This document shows positions 40,785 to 48,197 of a DNA stretch of 64,000 nucleotides, in pieces. The stretch comes from Caulobacterales bacterium (GTDB lineage Bacteria > Pseudomonadota > Alphaproteobacteria > Caulobacterales > Caulobacteraceae). The position numbers and the translations under genes are program-made. The DNA lies in NCBI GenBank assembly GCA_017302105.1, contig JAFLCS010000001.1, positions 124,001 to 188,000 of the forward strand, read 5' to 3'. Each line of letters begins with the position of its first letter. Position 1 is the stretch's first letter. The notes under the pieces were generated by a model. The model did not search any database. It had not been told where the DNA came from and was given only the letters and a program-made list of their open reading frames with translations.

Positions 40785-40811
40785 CGGGGAGTCCGGCGTC
40801 CGGACTCCCCG
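40785..40811 (-). terminator. Rho-independent terminator of rplU-rpmA
   Basis: CGGGGAGTCCGG (40785-40796) pairs perfectly with CCGGACTCCCCG (40800-40811) across a 3-base loop. On the minus strand TTTTCGTT follows the stem. A second, longer-looped repeat (TCCGGATC at 40827-40834 and GATCCGGA at 40850-40857) lies between it and rpmA. Confidence 0.88.
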
Positions 40812-40876
40812 CTTCACGTTCGTCTGTCCGGATCACCTCTTTTCGGGGCGATCCGGATAGCTGCCTTGTCGGATCG

Positions 40877-41143
40877 CTATTCGGCCGCCTGCGGCTGTTG
40901 AATCGAGACGTAACAACGGCCACCGCGCTTGGTGGTGAAGGTTACGGCTCCGGCGATAAGCGCGAACAGCGTGTGGTCACGACCCATGCCGACGTTGTCG
41001 CCCGGATGGAATTTGGTGCCGCGCTGACGCACGATGATGTTGCCGGCCAGCACGCGCTCGCCGCCAAAGCGCTTCACGCCCAGGCGCTTGGATTCAGAGT
41101 CGCGACCATTGCGCGACGAACCACCGGATTTCTTGTGAGCCAT
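40877..41143 (-). CDS. rpmA: 50S ribosomal protein L27
   Basis: The 88-residue protein opens with [21 protein letters not shown], the flexible L27 tail that reaches the peptidyl-transferase centre. [20 protein letters not shown] and [16 protein letters not shown] complete the family signature. The C-terminus (IQQPQAAE) is slightly longer than in E. coli. It begins 12 bp after rplU in the usual rplU-rpmA pair and is followed by a strong terminator. Confidence 0.98.
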   Translation of the reverse strand: MAHKKSGGSSRNGRDSESKRLGVKRFGGERVLAGNIIVRQRGTKFHPGDNVGMGRDHTLFALIAGAVTFTTKRGGRCYVSIQQPQAAE

Positions 41144-41155
41144 GGGTCGAGCTCC

Positions 41156-41698
41156 TTACGCTTCGTCAGACGTCTTGGCGGCAGCCTTCTTGGGCGCAGC
41201 CTTGGTCTTGGTTTCGGTCTTGGCAGCAGCCTTCTTGGGCGCAGCTTTGGTTTCGGTCTTGGCCGCAGCCTTCTTGGGCGCGGCCTTGGCCGGCTTGGCG
41301 TCGGCTTCGACGCGCGGGGACAGGTTGCGGGCGCGAGCGTCCAGCTCGGCCTTGGTCGTCAGATCTGCCTTGCCGTCCCACTTGTGGGCCTTGCCGTCAG
41401 CACCCGTCAGTCCGACCACGCGCAGCACGCTTTCCGGCTGGCGGTGACCGTTGGTGCGGCGATAGCCCTGGCGGCGGATCTTCTTGAAGATCTTCACCTT
41501 CTCACCCTTGCGGGTTTCAACCAGAACAGCCGAGGCAAACGCCTTGGCCACCAGCGGAGCGCCGACCTCGTCGCCCATCATCAGGACCTGGTCCAGCTTG
41601 ATTTCATCGCCGGGTTCACCGGCGAGCTTTTCAACGACGATCAGGTCGCCCGGTTGAACCCGGTATTGTTTGCCGCCGGTCTTGATCACCGCGTACAT
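41156..41698 (-). CDS. rplU: 50S ribosomal protein L21 with long Lys/Ala-rich C-terminal tail
   Basis: Residues 1-102 of this 180-residue protein are ordinary L21 (MYAVIKTGGKQYRVQPGDLI, KIFKKIRRQGYRRTNGHRQP). About 78 residues follow. The last part repeats KAAPKKAAAKT-type units three times (residues about 138-177). E. coli L21 has 103 residues. The tail is strongly basic and probably disordered; alphaproteobacterial L21 often carries extensions. A promoter (41782-41809) and a leader hairpin (41746-41770) lie upstream. Confidence 0.97.
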   Translation of the reverse strand: MYAVIKTGGKQYRVQPGDLIVVEKLAGEPGDEIKLDQVLMMGDEVGAPLVAKAFASAVLVETRKGEKVKIFKKIRRQGYRRTNGHRQPESVLRVVGLTGADGKAHKWDGKADLTTKAELDARARNLSPRVEADAKPAKAAPKKAAAKTETKAAPKKAAAKTETKTKAAPKKAAAKTSDEA

Positions 41699-41734
41699 GG
41701 CATGGCCTCTAGGCTTTGGAGCTTGCGCGAACGC

Positions 41735-41770
41735 AAAAAAGATCGCGCCCGCAAGGACGACCTGCGGGCG
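41735..41770 (-). promoter_or_regulatory. rplU leader hairpin with U-run (possible attenuator)
   Basis: On the minus strand an 8-bp perfect stem (CGCCCGCA with TGCGGGCG, arms 41763-41770 and 41746-41753, 9-base loop) is followed by CGATC and six Ts (41740-41735). It lies between the predicted transcription start near 41775 and the rplU ATG at 41698. It looks like a terminator or attenuator at the very 5' end of the message. Confidence 0.55.
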
Positions 41771-41781
41771 AAGAGCGCGGA

Positions 41782-41809
41782 CTTATACGGATCGGCGCGC
41801 CCGAGTCAA
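41782..41809 (-). promoter_or_regulatory. Promoter of rplU-rpmA
   Basis: On the minus strand TTGACT (41809-41804) and TATAAG (41787-41782) are spaced by 16 bases. This is the best housekeeping promoter seen in the window. The expected start is near 41775, giving a leader of about 77 bases. Confidence 0.75.
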
Positions 41810-41835
41810 CGCGACAGCCATATGAATTCTCCCTC

Positions 41836-41865
41836 TTGCGTCCTGACCGGACGTTCGGCTATAGC
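41836..41865 (+). promoter_or_regulatory. Candidate promoter of tRNA-Gly
   Basis: TTGCGT (41836-41841) and TATAGC (41860-41865) have an 18-base spacer, about 40 bp ahead of the tRNA. Divergent from the rplU promoter. Confidence 0.5.
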
Positions 41866-41905
41866 GCCGCCTCTCGACTGAGGAGCCCAACGGGTTCCGA
41901 AGAGC

Positions 41906-41980
41906 GCGGGCGTAGCTCAGGGGTAGAGCATCACCTTGCCAAGGTGAGGGTCGGGCGTTCGAATCGCCTCGCCCGCTCCA
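41906..41980 (+). tRNA. tRNA-Gly (anticodon GCC)
   Basis: The 75-base tRNA begins GCGGGCG and ends CGCCCGC-T-CCA, with encoded CCA and a perfect acceptor stem. D-arm AGCTCAGGGGTAGAGC, anticodon loop TTGCCAA and T-loop GTTCGAATC are present. Reads GGC and GGU. Confidence 0.97.
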
Positions 41981-41997
41981 GTCGAGATTGGGAAACG

Positions 41998-42019
41998 GGC
42001 CGCCTTTGGGCGGCCTTTT
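41998..42019 (+). terminator. Rho-independent terminator after tRNA-Gly
   Basis: GGCCGCC (41998-42004) pairs with GGCGGCC (42009-42015), followed by TTTT. It is 17 bases after the tRNA end. Confidence 0.85.
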
Positions 42020-42159
42020 CTGATTCCGGCCACCCCGACGAAGACTGACAGCCGCCGGCCTGGACTCGCTTCCCCCGCGTGCCTGAGCTATCGACACTGA
42101 GCGGCGCGAACCTTGCTTTGATCCACCTGTTCTTGGGTTCGACCGCAGGGGTGGTGCGT

Positions 42160-43992
42160 ATGATCATGGAAGGCGACGTCAACTGGGTTCTGTTGCTGGG
42201 CCTGGGTTTGGCGCTGGCGACAGCGGTCGCCTTGCTGTTTGTCTTCCTGGCCGGACGGGCGACCTGGGCGTACCGAAATGCGACAGTAGAGCGCGACCGG
42301 TTCCGGACCGAAGCCGAAATTCACGAAGCCCGGCTGAACCAGATTCTGACATCTGTTCCGGTCGCCCTGGTCGAAACCGACACCGAAGGCCGCTTCATCT
42401 TCGCCAACCGGGCCGCGCACCAGTTACTCGGACGTCGCGACCAGGAGCTGATCGGCCTTCGTTTCCATTCAGCGACCTGGGGGATCACCTACCCGGACGG
42501 CCGGCTGATCCCGCCGGAACTGCTGCCCAATGCGCGGGCGCTGCGCGGCCAGACGGTCAAGGGCTTTCAGCACGTCATCGCGCACCCAGGCACCAAGCGC
42601 AAGCTGCTGGTCTCGGTCACAGCCATGCCCATACTGGACAGTCTGGGGCGGGTCATCGGGTCCAGCGCCGCACTCGTGGAGATCGACAGCCTGAACCCCG
42701 CCGCCTCTCCTGAGGCCGAGCTGACACGGCGTCTGTTCGACGCCGCCCCCAGTCCTGTGATCGTGGTCGGCGGTGAAGGTCAGATCCGCGAGGTCAATGT
42801 GCAAGCGGCCCTCATGCTGGGAATGGACGTGGATGCCGTGCGCGGGCGCCCGTTTGCCGAGCTGGTGTCACCGGAACATCGATGGGAGGCCGTTCGAGCC
42901 TATCCGGCGGAGATCATTCGCACCGGCGAAGTGCCGTCGTCACCTCTGGAGGAATCGCTCGTCAGCAACGGCGAACCGCGGTTCGTACGCTGGACGGGAA
43001 TGCCGCTGCTGTTCGAGGACGGCATCGATGCCGTGGTCATGATCGGCGAGGACGTGACGGACCAGCCCTATGAAGACGATGCTTCTGGCACCGCCGCGCC
43101 GGCCGCCGAGGCCCTGGCTCTGGCCGACATGACCGAGCGGCTAGCCGTGGCCGAGCAGGGTCGGATCCAGGCCGAGGCGGAAGCCTCAATAGCCCGCACG
43201 GCCCTTCAGGATGCACTGGCAGCGGCCGAGGATCGCCGCGTGCGGGCCGAAGAAACGGCCGAGGAAGGTCGCCGCCTGGAAGATGTCGGCCGCTTGACCA
43301 GCGGCCTGGCCCAGGACTTCAACGCCCTCTTGACCCTTCTTCTCGGCGCGCTCGACATGATCGGGCGCCAGGCCGAGAATCCGGAACGGGTGCGGCGCGT
43401 GGCCGAGGCAGCCCTGCAGGCCGGCCAGAGGGGCGAGACCCTGACGCGCCAACTCTCGGCCTTTTCTCGCGGCGACGAGACGCGGTTGCGCGCCCTTAAT
43501 GTCGGGGCGTTGGTGCGGGGGCTCCCCAGTCCCATCCAGGCAGGTGCCATTGAGGTCCAGGTCGCCGACAGTCCGGCCTATGCCCGATTTGATCCGGTTC
43601 GCCTGCAGTCGGCCCTGACCGCGCTGCTGGTCAATGCGCGGCAGGCCCAGGGGCCGGCGGAGCCAATCCGCGTGCGGATCGAAACGGCCCAGGTCGCCGC
43701 CGGCGACCCGGACCTGGCGGCCGGCGAATACGTCAAGATCACGGTCGCGGACCGGGGCCAGGGAATGGAGCCGGATGTGCTGATCCGCGCCCAGGAGCCG
43801 TTCTTTACGACGCGCCCGGGAGCCGAGGGACTTGGCCTGGCCCAGGCACGTGGCTTTGCGCGTGCGCGCGGCGGCGCGCTGCGGCTCGGCAGTACGCCGG
43901 GGGTCGGCTCCACTGCTGCGATCTGGTTGCCCCGCGTCCCCACCGACGAGGCGCTGGCGGAACAGACGGACTCCGAAGTCAGAGCGGGTTGA
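42160..43992 (+). CDS. PAS-containing histidine-kinase-like protein lacking the phospho-acceptor histidine
   Basis: The protein has 610 residues from this start. One N-terminal membrane helix (VLLLGLGLALATAVALLFVFLA) is followed by two PAS domains (about 50-170; 185-310), a helical linker, then a kinase core of the NtrB/HWE-like kind. The H-box reads RLTSGLAQDFNALLTLLLG, so the expected His (usual AHDFNN) is Gln385. The ATPase part keeps ALLVNARQAQ, DRGQGM and EPFFTTRPGAEGLGLAQARG. AGGGG lies eight bases before this ATG; a GTG at 42079 would add 27 residues. It is probably unable to autophosphorylate by the standard route. Confidence 0.85.
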   Translation: MIMEGDVNWVLLLGLGLALATAVALLFVFLAGRATWAYRNATVERDRFRTEAEIHEARLNQILTSVPVALVETDTEGRFIFANRAAHQLLGRRDQELIGLRFHSATWGITYPDGRLIPPELLPNARALRGQTVKGFQHVIAHPGTKRKLLVSVTAMPILDSLGRVIGSSAALVEIDSLNPAASPEAELTRRLFDAAPSPVIVVGGEGQIREVNVQAALMLGMDVDAVRGRPFAELVSPEHRWEAVRAYPAEIIRTGEVPSSPLEESLVSNGEPRFVRWTGMPLLFEDGIDAVVMIGEDVTDQPYEDDASGTAAPAAEALALADMTERLAVAEQGRIQAEAEASIARTALQDALAAAEDRRVRAEETAEEGRRLEDVGRLTSGLAQDFNALLTLLLGALDMIGRQAENPERVRRVAEAALQAGQRGETLTRQLSAFSRGDETRLRALNVGALVRGLPSPIQAGAIEVQVADSPAYARFDPVRLQSALTALLVNARQAQGPAEPIRVRIETAQVAAGDPDLAAGEYVKITVADRGQGMEPDVLIRAQEPFFTTRPGAEGLGLAQARGFARARGGALRLGSTPGVGSTAAIWLPRVPTDEALAEQTDSEVRAG

Positions 43993-43994
43993 GG

Positions 43995-44528
43995 TCAGGC
44001 CGTCAGCACGGCCTCGGCGCGCAGGACGTGGGCCACGGCATTGACCACCGCGGCGATCCGCAAGGACGCCTGAACCTGGACACTGGTCACGTCATGCTCG
44101 CGCAGGGTCTTCTCGTGAGCGTCGATACAGGCTCCGCAGCCGTTGATGGCCGAAACCGCCGTGCACCACAGCTCATATTCCGCCTTGGGAGCGCCCGGGT
44201 TGGCCAGAATGTTCATGCGCAGCCGGGCCGGCAGCGTCTTGTACTCGGCGTTGTGCATCAGGTGCAGCGCCCGGTAGTAGATGTTGTTCATCCCCATGAT
44301 GGCGGCGGCCGACTTGGCCGCCGTCATCGCTTCGGACGACAGATGTGCGGACGCCTCGGCCTCAAGGGCGCGCACCGTCTGCGGCTCGCCGACCGCGAAA
44401 GCGCAGGCCAGGAAGCAGCCCCATTTCTGAGGGTCGGACAGAACCGTCTCTGACGCGAGGGACGACAGGTTCAAGGACAGGTCCTTGGCATAAGCGGGCA
44501 GGGCATCTCGCAAGGCGTCGATCGACAT
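43995..44528 (-). CDS. ahpD: Alkylhydroperoxidase AhpD
   Basis: This 177-residue protein of the carboxymuconolactone decarboxylase superfamily acts as a reductant adaptor for AhpC. The redox pair is Cys131 and Cys134 in NGCGACIDAHEK, with the conserved nearby His and Glu. FLACAFAVGEPQTV and NNIYYRALHLM are also typical. The start at 44528 (MSIDALRD) matches the family length. It is downstream of ahpC with a GC-rich hairpin between. Confidence 0.96.
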   Translation of the reverse strand: MSIDALRDALPAYAKDLSLNLSSLASETVLSDPQKWGCFLACAFAVGEPQTVRALEAEASAHLSSEAMTAAKSAAAIMGMNNIYYRALHLMHNAEYKTLPARLRMNILANPGAPKAEYELWCTAVSAINGCGACIDAHEKTLREHDVTSVQVQASLRIAAVVNAVAHVLRAEAVLTA

Positions 44529-44572
44529 CCTCGGTCTCCGGGCTTGAACTGTATCTGAAGGGATTTGGAGGT

Positions 44573-44607
44573 CCGGGGCGCGCGGGAGGAGGGGTGGCGC
44601 GCCCCGG
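44573..44607. other. GC-rich hairpin between ahpC and ahpD
   Basis: CCGGGGCGCGC (44573-44583) and GCGCGCCCCGG (44597-44607) form a perfect 11-bp stem with a 13-base loop. No U-run follows on the minus strand, so it is not a typical terminator. It may lower ahpD expression or protect the ahpC message end. Confidence 0.55.
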
Positions 44608-44622
44608 GTCCGGCCGGCGCCG

Positions 44623-45177
44623 TTAGGCCGCCAGCGTCTCACCGCCCACCGGGCGGTTGCACGGGCACAGCTCGTCGGTCTGCAGTGCATCGAGCACGCG
44701 CAGGGTGTCAGCCGGAGCGCGGCCGACGTTCAGGCTGGTGACATAGACGTGCTGGATGACGTTGTGCGGATCGACCACAAAGGTGGCGCGCTGGGCGACA
44801 CCCTCCTCGGCGTCGAGCACGCCCAGGTCGCGGGCAAACTTGCCGCCGTTGTCCGCGAACTGCCAGATCGGCAGCTTGTCGAGGTCGGCGTGATCGCGGC
44901 GCCAGGCCAGCTTGGTGAATTCATTGTCGGTCGAGCCGCCCAGGACGACGGCATCGCGATCCGCGAAATCACGGCCCAGACGGGCGAATTCGGCGATTTC
45001 GGTCGGGCAGACGAAGGTGAAGTCCTTCGGGTAGAAGAAAATGACTTTCCACAGACCGTCGAAGCTGGCTTCGGTCAGGGTGTCGAAAGCCGAAACCCCC
45101 TCTTCCTCATGGTTGTTGAAGCCCGGCTTGACGCCGACAATTTTGAATTCAGGCAGTTTCTGGCCGACGCCGAGCAT
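44623..45177 (-). CDS. ahpC: Alkyl hydroperoxide reductase AhpC (peroxiredoxin)
   Basis: This 184-residue 2-Cys peroxiredoxin reduces H2O2 and organic peroxides. The peroxidatic cysteine is Cys57 in DFTFVCPTEI. The C-terminal resolving region has two cysteines, LCPCNRP (171 and 173). The AhpD-dependent AhpC type is consistent with ahpD next door; there is no ahpF. The ATG at 45177 has AAGGAG six bases upstream. It is divergent from oxyR, the presumed activator, with a 220-bp shared region. Confidence 0.97.
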   Translation of the reverse strand: MLGVGQKLPEFKIVGVKPGFNNHEEEGVSAFDTLTEASFDGLWKVIFFYPKDFTFVCPTEIAEFARLGRDFADRDAVVLGGSTDNEFTKLAWRRDHADLDKLPIWQFADNGGKFARDLGVLDAEEGVAQRATFVVDPHNVIQHVYVTSLNVGRAPADTLRVLDALQTDELCPCNRPVGGETLAA

Positions 45178-45281
45178 CGCGGTCTCCTTGGGGTAATGGG
45201 ATCGAAAGCACCGGAGGAGCGGCGCTGCAGGTGCGAAATGCTGTGTGCGGCGCACAAAGTCAATCTTCTAATGGTGCTTTT

Positions 45282-45325
45282 CCTGATCGATTTTTTCTAT
45301 AGCCGGCATAGCTGAACCTGATCGA
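45282..45325. promoter_or_regulatory. Candidate OxyR control region between ahpC and oxyR
   Basis: A 9-bp direct repeat CCTGATCGA (45282-45290 and 45317-45325) frames an AT-rich core with two ATAG elements (45299-45302 and 45308-45311). ATAG/CTAT elements are part of the OxyR consensus. The spacing (9 bases start to start) is a little short of the usual 10-11, so the assignment is tentative. Confidence 0.4.
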
Positions 45326-45397
45326 CGCGGCGCATGGGCCGAATAGAATGTTTCGATGCCGATGGCGCTCGCCATAACCAACACCTAGATTACAGCC

Positions 45398-46327
45398 ATG
45401 CTCCCCACCCTGCGCCAGCTTCAGTACCTCAAGCTTCTCGCTGAGCACGGCTCGTTCTCGCGCGCAGCCGAGGCCGCCTTCGTCAGCCAGCCGGCCCTGT
45501 CGGCCGGTGTCCAGGAACTGGAGAAGATTCTGGGGGCACAGGTTGTCGAGCGCACGCGCGGCGGGGTTCAACTGACGGCTGTCGGGGCCGAGGCGGTCAA
45601 GCGGGCTGAGGACGTCTTGGCGCGGACCGAAGATCTGGTCGAGGCGGCCCAGAGCGCCGGGCGGCCGCTGTCAGGTCGCTTCCGGCTGGGCGTCATCCCG
45701 ACCATCGCCCCCTTCCTGCTTCCGGCCAAGCTACCAAGCGTCAAGGCCACCTGGCCGGCCCTGAAGCTGTTTATCCGCGAGGATCTGACTCCCGGTCTCA
45801 TCAAGGCGCTCAAGGCTGGCCAGCTGGATGCGGCGGTGATCGCCCTGCCCTATTCGGCAGCCGGCATCGATCACGCGCGGATCGGTGATGACGAAATCCT
45901 GGCGGCGGCCCCGGCCGGACACCCCCTGGCGGCACCCGGCCCGATCCAGCCCGGTTCGCTGAAAAGTGAGGATCTGATCCTGCTGGAAGACGGCCACTGC
46001 CTGCGCGACCATGCCCTGGCCGCCTTTCACATCGAGGCCCCGAAAGGCGACGATGTCTTTGCCGCCACCAGCCTGCACACCCTGGTCCAGATGGTTGGGT
46101 CCGGACTAGGTGTCTCTTTCCTGCCCGAGATGGCGGTGCGGGCTGGCCTCGCCGACAATCCGGGCGTCGTTGTGCGACCGATCTCGGCAGATGCCCCACG
46201 CCGCGAGATCGTCGTGGCCTGGCGCGCCGGCTCCAGCCGGGAAGTCGAAGCCCGGCTTCTGGCCGACACCTTCCGGCTGGATTCCCAGCCCGACTCATCA
46301 ACCTCCAGGGAGAACCCGATCCTGTGA
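45398..46327 (+). CDS. oxyR: Hydrogen peroxide-inducible LysR-type activator OxyR (single cysteine)
   Basis: This 309-residue protein has a LysR helix-turn-helix in residues 1-60 (QLQYLKLLAEHGSFSRAAEA, VSQPALSAGVQELE). The sensor domain has the OxyR peroxide loop LLEDGHCLRDHAL, with Cys201 equal to E. coli Cys199. The second redox cysteine (Cys208 in E. coli) is replaced by Phe210, and I see no other cysteine in the chain. It therefore cannot make the classical intramolecular disulphide. Divergence from ahpC supports the OxyR assignment. Its stop overlaps the start of a lipoprotein gene (GTGA). Confidence 0.92.
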   Translation: MLPTLRQLQYLKLLAEHGSFSRAAEAAFVSQPALSAGVQELEKILGAQVVERTRGGVQLTAVGAEAVKRAEDVLARTEDLVEAAQSAGRPLSGRFRLGVIPTIAPFLLPAKLPSVKATWPALKLFIREDLTPGLIKALKAGQLDAAVIALPYSAAGIDHARIGDDEILAAAPAGHPLAAPGPIQPGSLKSEDLILLEDGHCLRDHALAAFHIEAPKGDDVFAATSLHTLVQMVGSGLGVSFLPEMAVRAGLADNPGVVVRPISADAPRREIVVAWRAGSSREVEARLLADTFRLDSQPDSSTSRENPIL

Positions 46328-46812
46328 AACCCTTGGTCCCGATCCTGATCTGTGCAGCCCTGCTGGGGCTGGGTGGCTGTGTGAACCTGTCGCGCTCGGA
46401 AGCCCTCGCACCGATCGCCGGAGCCGCCGGCTACCGCGTTGCGGGCGTCAACCTGACTCTGGACCCCGAGATCGAAACCACGCCCGAATTTGCCGGGATC
46501 TTTCAGGCGCGGGTGCAGGCCGAACTGGATGGCTGTGCCCAGGGCCAACGTCCCTTGCATCTGGAGGCTTCGATCAGCCGGTTGGACCGCGCCAATCCCG
46601 TTCAGGTGGCCGTGATCGGCGGTGCAAATGTTCTACGCGGCCGGGCCCGGTTGATCGATCCGGCGACCGGCCATGTGGTCGGGAACTACGAGATCGGGCG
46701 TACGGTGATCGGCGCGCGCATCGCCGTTTTCGAGATGGCCGAGAGCGAAGAACAATTGTCCACCGCCTTTGGCCAGGAACTCTGCGACCTGGCCTTCTCG
46801 ACGACGGACTAG
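46324..46812 (+). CDS. Putative lipoprotein
   Basis: I do not recognise a specific family for this 162-residue protein. It starts with GTG at 46324 and has a signal peptide ending in LGLGGC, a good lipobox, with lipid anchor at about Cys19. The mature part is beta-rich (AGYRVAGVNLTLDPEIE, ANVLRGRARLIDPATGHVVG) and contains two more cysteines (DGCAQG and LCDLAF) that may pair. It overlaps the oxyR stop by four bases, so it is translated with oxyR. A link to peroxide stress is possible but only positional. Confidence 0.8.
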   Translation: MKPLVPILICAALLGLGGCVNLSRSEALAPIAGAAGYRVAGVNLTLDPEIETTPEFAGIFQARVQAELDGCAQGQRPLHLEASISRLDRANPVQVAVIGGANVLRGRARLIDPATGHVVGNYEIGRTVIGARIAVFEMAESEEQLSTAFGQELCDLAFSTTD

Positions 46813-46940
46813 CCCGCTTCCCTGGGCTGGGCAGCGACCAGGACTGCAACAATCGGTGACCGAAATTCGCCCGCCGGGCCGCCACAGTCTGTTAAGAGGC
46901 CGCGCGGTCCAAACCAGGACCACCTGGAGACTGCTGCCCC

Positions 46941-48197
46941 ATGGGGCTGATCCACACCCTGCCCTTGCCGGTTCGCCTGCCTCTGATCCGCACCGCCCTG
47001 GCGGCGGCGCGGGCGGCGCGCGAACCGGCCTGGCGCAAGGTCCGACCCAGCCATAGTCCAGGGCCGCTGGTCGTCAGCGGTTTTCTGGGGGAGGCGCTGG
47101 GCATCGGCCGGGCCGGCGATGCCACCGCCGATGCCTTGCAGGCTGCGGGATTTGCGTTGGAGCGCCAGTCGCTCCGCACCCGTCAGCGAGCCGTCTGGTC
47201 ACTCGGCAAGAAGCCGGCAGTCACCGGACGTCCCGGCGGAGTCTGGCTGATTCATGCTAATGCGCCTGAGGCCGAGGTCGCGCTGATGACCCATGACCCC
47301 GCCGATTGGGCCGGTCGCTACCGGATCGGTTACTGGGCCTGGGAAACGACTGAAGCTCCCTCGGACTGGACGCGGGTCGCCCCCTGGTTCGATGAGATCT
47401 GGGCCCCATCACAATTCACCGCCGACGCTATTGCCGCCGCCTTTGCCCGCGCGGGACGGGCCGAATTGTCCAACCGCCTGCGGGTCATGCCACACCCGGT
47501 CACCCCGCCTGAGCCGACGCCGGGTGAGGCCGCTGCCCTGGATCTGGAGCCCGGCGCGACCCACGCCCTGGTGATGTTCGACGGCCGTTCGGCCTTTGCA
47601 CGCAAGAACCCCTGGGGGGCCATTGAGGCCTGGGTCCGCGCCTTTCCCCAAGCTCGTCCCGGCGTGCGACTCCTGATCAAGGGGTCCAACCTCGCCATCG
47701 ATCCGGTGTCGCGGCAACGGCTCGCCGACCTGACCCGGACTCGTTCCGACATCCGCCTGATCGAGATGTCCCTGTCAGAAGCGGATCTGTGGCGGTTGCT
47801 TGCCGACATCGACCTGTTGATCTCCCTGCATCGCGGCGAAGGCTTCGGACTGGTCGCGGCGGAGGCCATGTCTCTGGGCCGGCCGGTGCTGATGACGGGC
47901 TGGTCCGGTGTGACGGATTTCGCCGACGACACGTCCGCCGCCATGGTGCCCTACCGCTTGATTTCCGCCCGCGACCCATCCGGAGCCTACCGTCAGGGCC
48001 AGTGGGCCGAACCTGACATCGACGCCGCCGCCAGGATGATCCGTGATCTGATCGATCATCCTGACCATGCGCGGCTGCTGGGCGCGCGCGGGCCGGGGCG
48101 GATCGCCCAATTGAACACGGCCTGGTCACCGACCGCCCTGGCGAAGATGGCCTTCGCTTCCCTCATCGACAATTCTGATAGAAGACCCGTCCTATGA
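46941..48197 (+). CDS. Group 1 (GT4-like) glycosyltransferase
   Basis: This 418-residue protein has a GT-B fold. The donor-binding C-terminal domain carries HRGEGFGLVAAEAMSLGRPV (the E-x7-E motif), preceded by FDGRSAFARKNPWGAIEAW. An N-terminal acceptor domain has GYWAWETTEAPSDW and EIWAPSQFTADAI. It probably transfers a sugar from a nucleotide donor to an envelope polysaccharide or lipid; the sugar is unknown. It overlaps the aminotransferase gene (ATGA) and starts a run of coupled genes reaching rsmB. Confidence 0.88.
   Translation: MGLIHTLPLPVRLPLIRTALAAARAAREPAWRKVRPSHSPGPLVVSGFLGEALGIGRAGDATADALQAAGFALERQSLRTRQRAVWSLGKKPAVTGRPGGVWLIHANAPEAEVALMTHDPADWAGRYRIGYWAWETTEAPSDWTRVAPWFDEIWAPSQFTADAIAAAFARAGRAELSNRLRVMPHPVTPPEPTPGEAAALDLEPGATHALVMFDGRSAFARKNPWGAIEAWVRAFPQARPGVRLLIKGSNLAIDPVSRQRLADLTRTRSDIRLIEMSLSEADLWRLLADIDLLISLHRGEGFGLVAAEAMSLGRPVLMTGWSGVTDFADDTSAAMVPYRLISARDPSGAYRQGQWAEPDIDAAARMIRDLIDHPDHARLLGARGPGRIAQLNTAWSPTALAKMAFASLIDNSDRRPVL

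Noticed and set aside
41160-41310. Tandem-like DNA repeats that could be taken for a CRISPR or satellite
   Set aside because: They encode the KAAPKKAAAKT units of the L21 tail, in frame; there are no spacers of constant length.
42079-42159. 27 additional N-terminal codons for the histidine-kinase-like gene
   Set aside because: The GTG at 42079 has no ribosome-binding site, while ATG 42160 has AGGGG at good spacing and puts the membrane helix near the N-terminus. The longer start cannot be excluded.
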